Assembly: GCA_031255325.1 (NCBI GenBank)
Contig: JAIRST010000056.1
Location: 1-7,627, forward strand
Direction of reading: 5' to 3'
From: Holosporales bacterium
GTDB taxonomy: Bacteria > Pseudomonadota > Alphaproteobacteria > UBA3830 > JAIRMZ01
Length of the DNA stretch: 7,627 nucleotides
The notes under the pieces were generated by a model. It had not been told where the DNA came from and made no database searches. It saw nothing but the letters and a program-made list of their open reading frames with translations. Made by a program: the position numbers and the translations under genes. Shown one piece after another: positions 6,501 through 7,627 of the stretch; within the stretch, counting starts at the first letter, position 1, and each line of letters opens with the position of its first letter.

Positions 6501-7596
6501 CAAGCTTATCACGCCCCTTACAGAAGAAAACCCAGCGGGGGATTTTCTCTATTACGATGCGGTGTACGACTTGATCCGAGAAGCTCGTCGTGAAGAGGAT
6601 CCGGATCTTCCTCAAGGCGTTTGGGAAACAGAACGCAAGAAAGCTGATTGGGGACGCGTTGAAACCCTATGCCGAGAAGTGTTAACGAAACAATCAAAAG
6701 ATCTACAGATCGCGCTATGGCTTGTTGAATCTCGAATTGCACAACAAGGATGGTCTGCCTTATCAGAAGGATTTCTTTTCCTTAAAGATTTTTCTAGTGC
6801 TCATTGGGCGACGATGCATCCTCATATTGAAGAAAACGGAAATATGGATCATCGGCTATCTTCCCTTTTTCTTTTTGCTGAGAAAATTCCGGATAGACTT
6901 GTTCTTTTGCCTCTCAGCGCTCCGGAAGATGGTAGGACGCCTCCTTTGACGCTTGCTTTATGGCGTATGGTACAATATCAGGCGAAAGTTGATAAAAAAG
7001 CGAACGAAGCGTTGAAAGATTTAACGAAAGGACTCCTTTTGACGCCACGTACTGTTATAGAAAATTTCTGTAAAACTATTTCGGAGGCACAAGAGGCTTT
7101 ACAAGATTTTGGAACATCTCTCGATATTCTAAGCCAGAATGCCAGCCCGAGTTTTAAAAGGATGTTCGACGTCCTGAAGGAAGCGATGCAACTTTTAAAT
7201 GATACTTTAAAACGCTCTTCTTCCATTAAAATGTCTCTTTCTTCATCGATAAAGCGTCAAGAAGCTAAGCAGATAAATTCATTTGATAAAGAGCCATTGA
7301 CGCCTCCGAAGAAACTTCTGTCTATTGCCGAGGCAGAAAAATATACCTCTCTTCAAGAAACATTCCCAAGCAACTTAGAAGAGATAACGGAAGCCCAAGC
7401 CTATAAGAAACTGATGGAGCTTACACAATTTTTTGAACAACATTTTCCGCAAAGTCCTATACCATTGCTGTTAAAAAGCGCTTTGATTGTTGCAAAAATC
7501 CCTTTTGAACTTCTTATTGAAAAAACTGATAATTTAACCGAAACTCCTTTAGTCTATATTGCGCATCTTTGGGCTTCCTTGAAGAGGTATGCTTAA
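6484..7596 (+). CDS. tssA: TssA, short ImpA-type baseplate/sheath assembly protein
   Basis: TssA proteins help assemble the T6SS baseplate and sheath-tube in the cytoplasm. The ImpA N-terminal domain covers about residues 10-130. Its hallmarks are NPAGDFLYYDAVYDLIREAR (16-35), PQGVW (43-47), the ADW at 54-56, SKDLQIALWL (71-80), and W-A-T-M-H-P at 108-113. A helical linker follows. The C-terminal region at about 300-347 (AYKKLMELTQFFEQHFPQSP, then IPLLLKSA) resembles the tail of short TssA proteins of the Pseudomonas TssA1 kind. At that place I recall an EP-x-SP-x-P-LLL pattern; here EP reads FP. At 370 residues it fits the short class and lacks the hydrophobic extension of TagA-like forms. 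The start lies inside the end of tssM (17-nt overlap) with only a weak GGCGAG at 6474-6479, so translation probably depends on coupling. No better in-frame start exists nearby. Confidence 0.95.
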   Translation: MHTKNDKLITPLTEENPAGDFLYYDAVYDLIREARREEDPDLPQGVWETERKKADWGRVETLCREVLTKQSKDLQIALWLVESRIAQQGWSALSEGFLFLKDFSSAHWATMHPHIEENGNMDHRLSSLFLFAEKIPDRLVLLPLSAPEDGRTPPLTLALWRMVQYQAKVDKKANEALKDLTKGLLLTPRTVIENFCKTISEAQEALQDFGTSLDILSQNASPSFKRMFDVLKEAMQLLNDTLKRSSSIKMSLSSSIKRQEAKQINSFDKEPLTPPKKLLSIAEAEKYTSLQETFPSNLEEITEAQAYKKLMELTQFFEQHFPQSPIPLLLKSALIVAKIPFELLIEKTDNLTETPLVYIAHLWASLKRYA

Positions 7597-7616
7597 AATT
7601 GAAAGGTAATAGCTGT

Positions 7617-7627
7617 ATGCAAGGATC
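7617..7627 (+). CDS. Start of the next operon gene, 5' end only
   Basis: An ATG at 7617 follows tssA after 20 nt, with AAAGG at 7602-7606 as a modest ribosome binding site (10-nt spacer). The visible codons read M-Q-G and a partial TC codon, which must be serine. In many T6SS clusters tssA is followed by tssB, and TssB proteins often have a G-S-V-A-P stretch near the N-terminus. TssB is therefore a reasonable guess, but four residues cannot support it. Confidence 0.4.

Noticed and set aside
7589..7609. Six-codon frame (MLKIER) across the end of tssA with GAAGAGG upstream
   Set aside because: Too short to support as a gene; the purine-rich stretch is part of the tssA coding sequence.

Overview
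The window holds the core of a type VI secretion system (T6SS), read entirely from the + strand as one compact operon: tssK, tssL, tssM and tssA. It supports a Gram-negative bacterium, very likely a proteobacterium. The DNA looks moderately AT-rich by eye, and the proteins are clear family members but diverged from the textbook systems. An alphaproteobacterium, possibly host-associated, is a guess that the sequence cannot settle.

Layout. Positions 1-16 appear to be the first codons of a divergent minus-strand gene, with a good ribosome binding site at 23-28. Positions 17-267 are an intergenic region with a strongly pyrimidine-rich + strand, five CCTCC motifs and a run of eight C. Part of it (187-198) can pair over 12 bp with the tssK Shine-Dalgarno region (254-265). 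tssK (268-1575) comes next. tssL (1585-2343) begins 9 nt after tssK, with a TAAGGAGG site that starts on the tssK stop codon. tssM (2340-6500) overlaps tssL by ATGA. tssA (6484-7596) overlaps tssM by 17 nt. A further + strand gene probably starts at 7617 and runs off the window.

How the genes work together. TssL and TssM are the inner-membrane part of the membrane complex. TssM spans the envelope and TssL docks to it and faces the cytoplasm. TssK links that complex to the baseplate. TssA takes part in baseplate and sheath-tube assembly. Sheath, tube, spike, ClpV and TssJ genes are not in the window. The usual neighbour tssJ is not next to tssK on this strand.

Points of interest are the possible translational switch ahead of tssK, an altered Walker B/switch II motif in TssM (EAPG where DTAG is usual), and a TssM with one N-terminal membrane segment instead of the usual pair. 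The window is otherwise a recognisable T6SS operon, and I see no evidence of a wholly new system.
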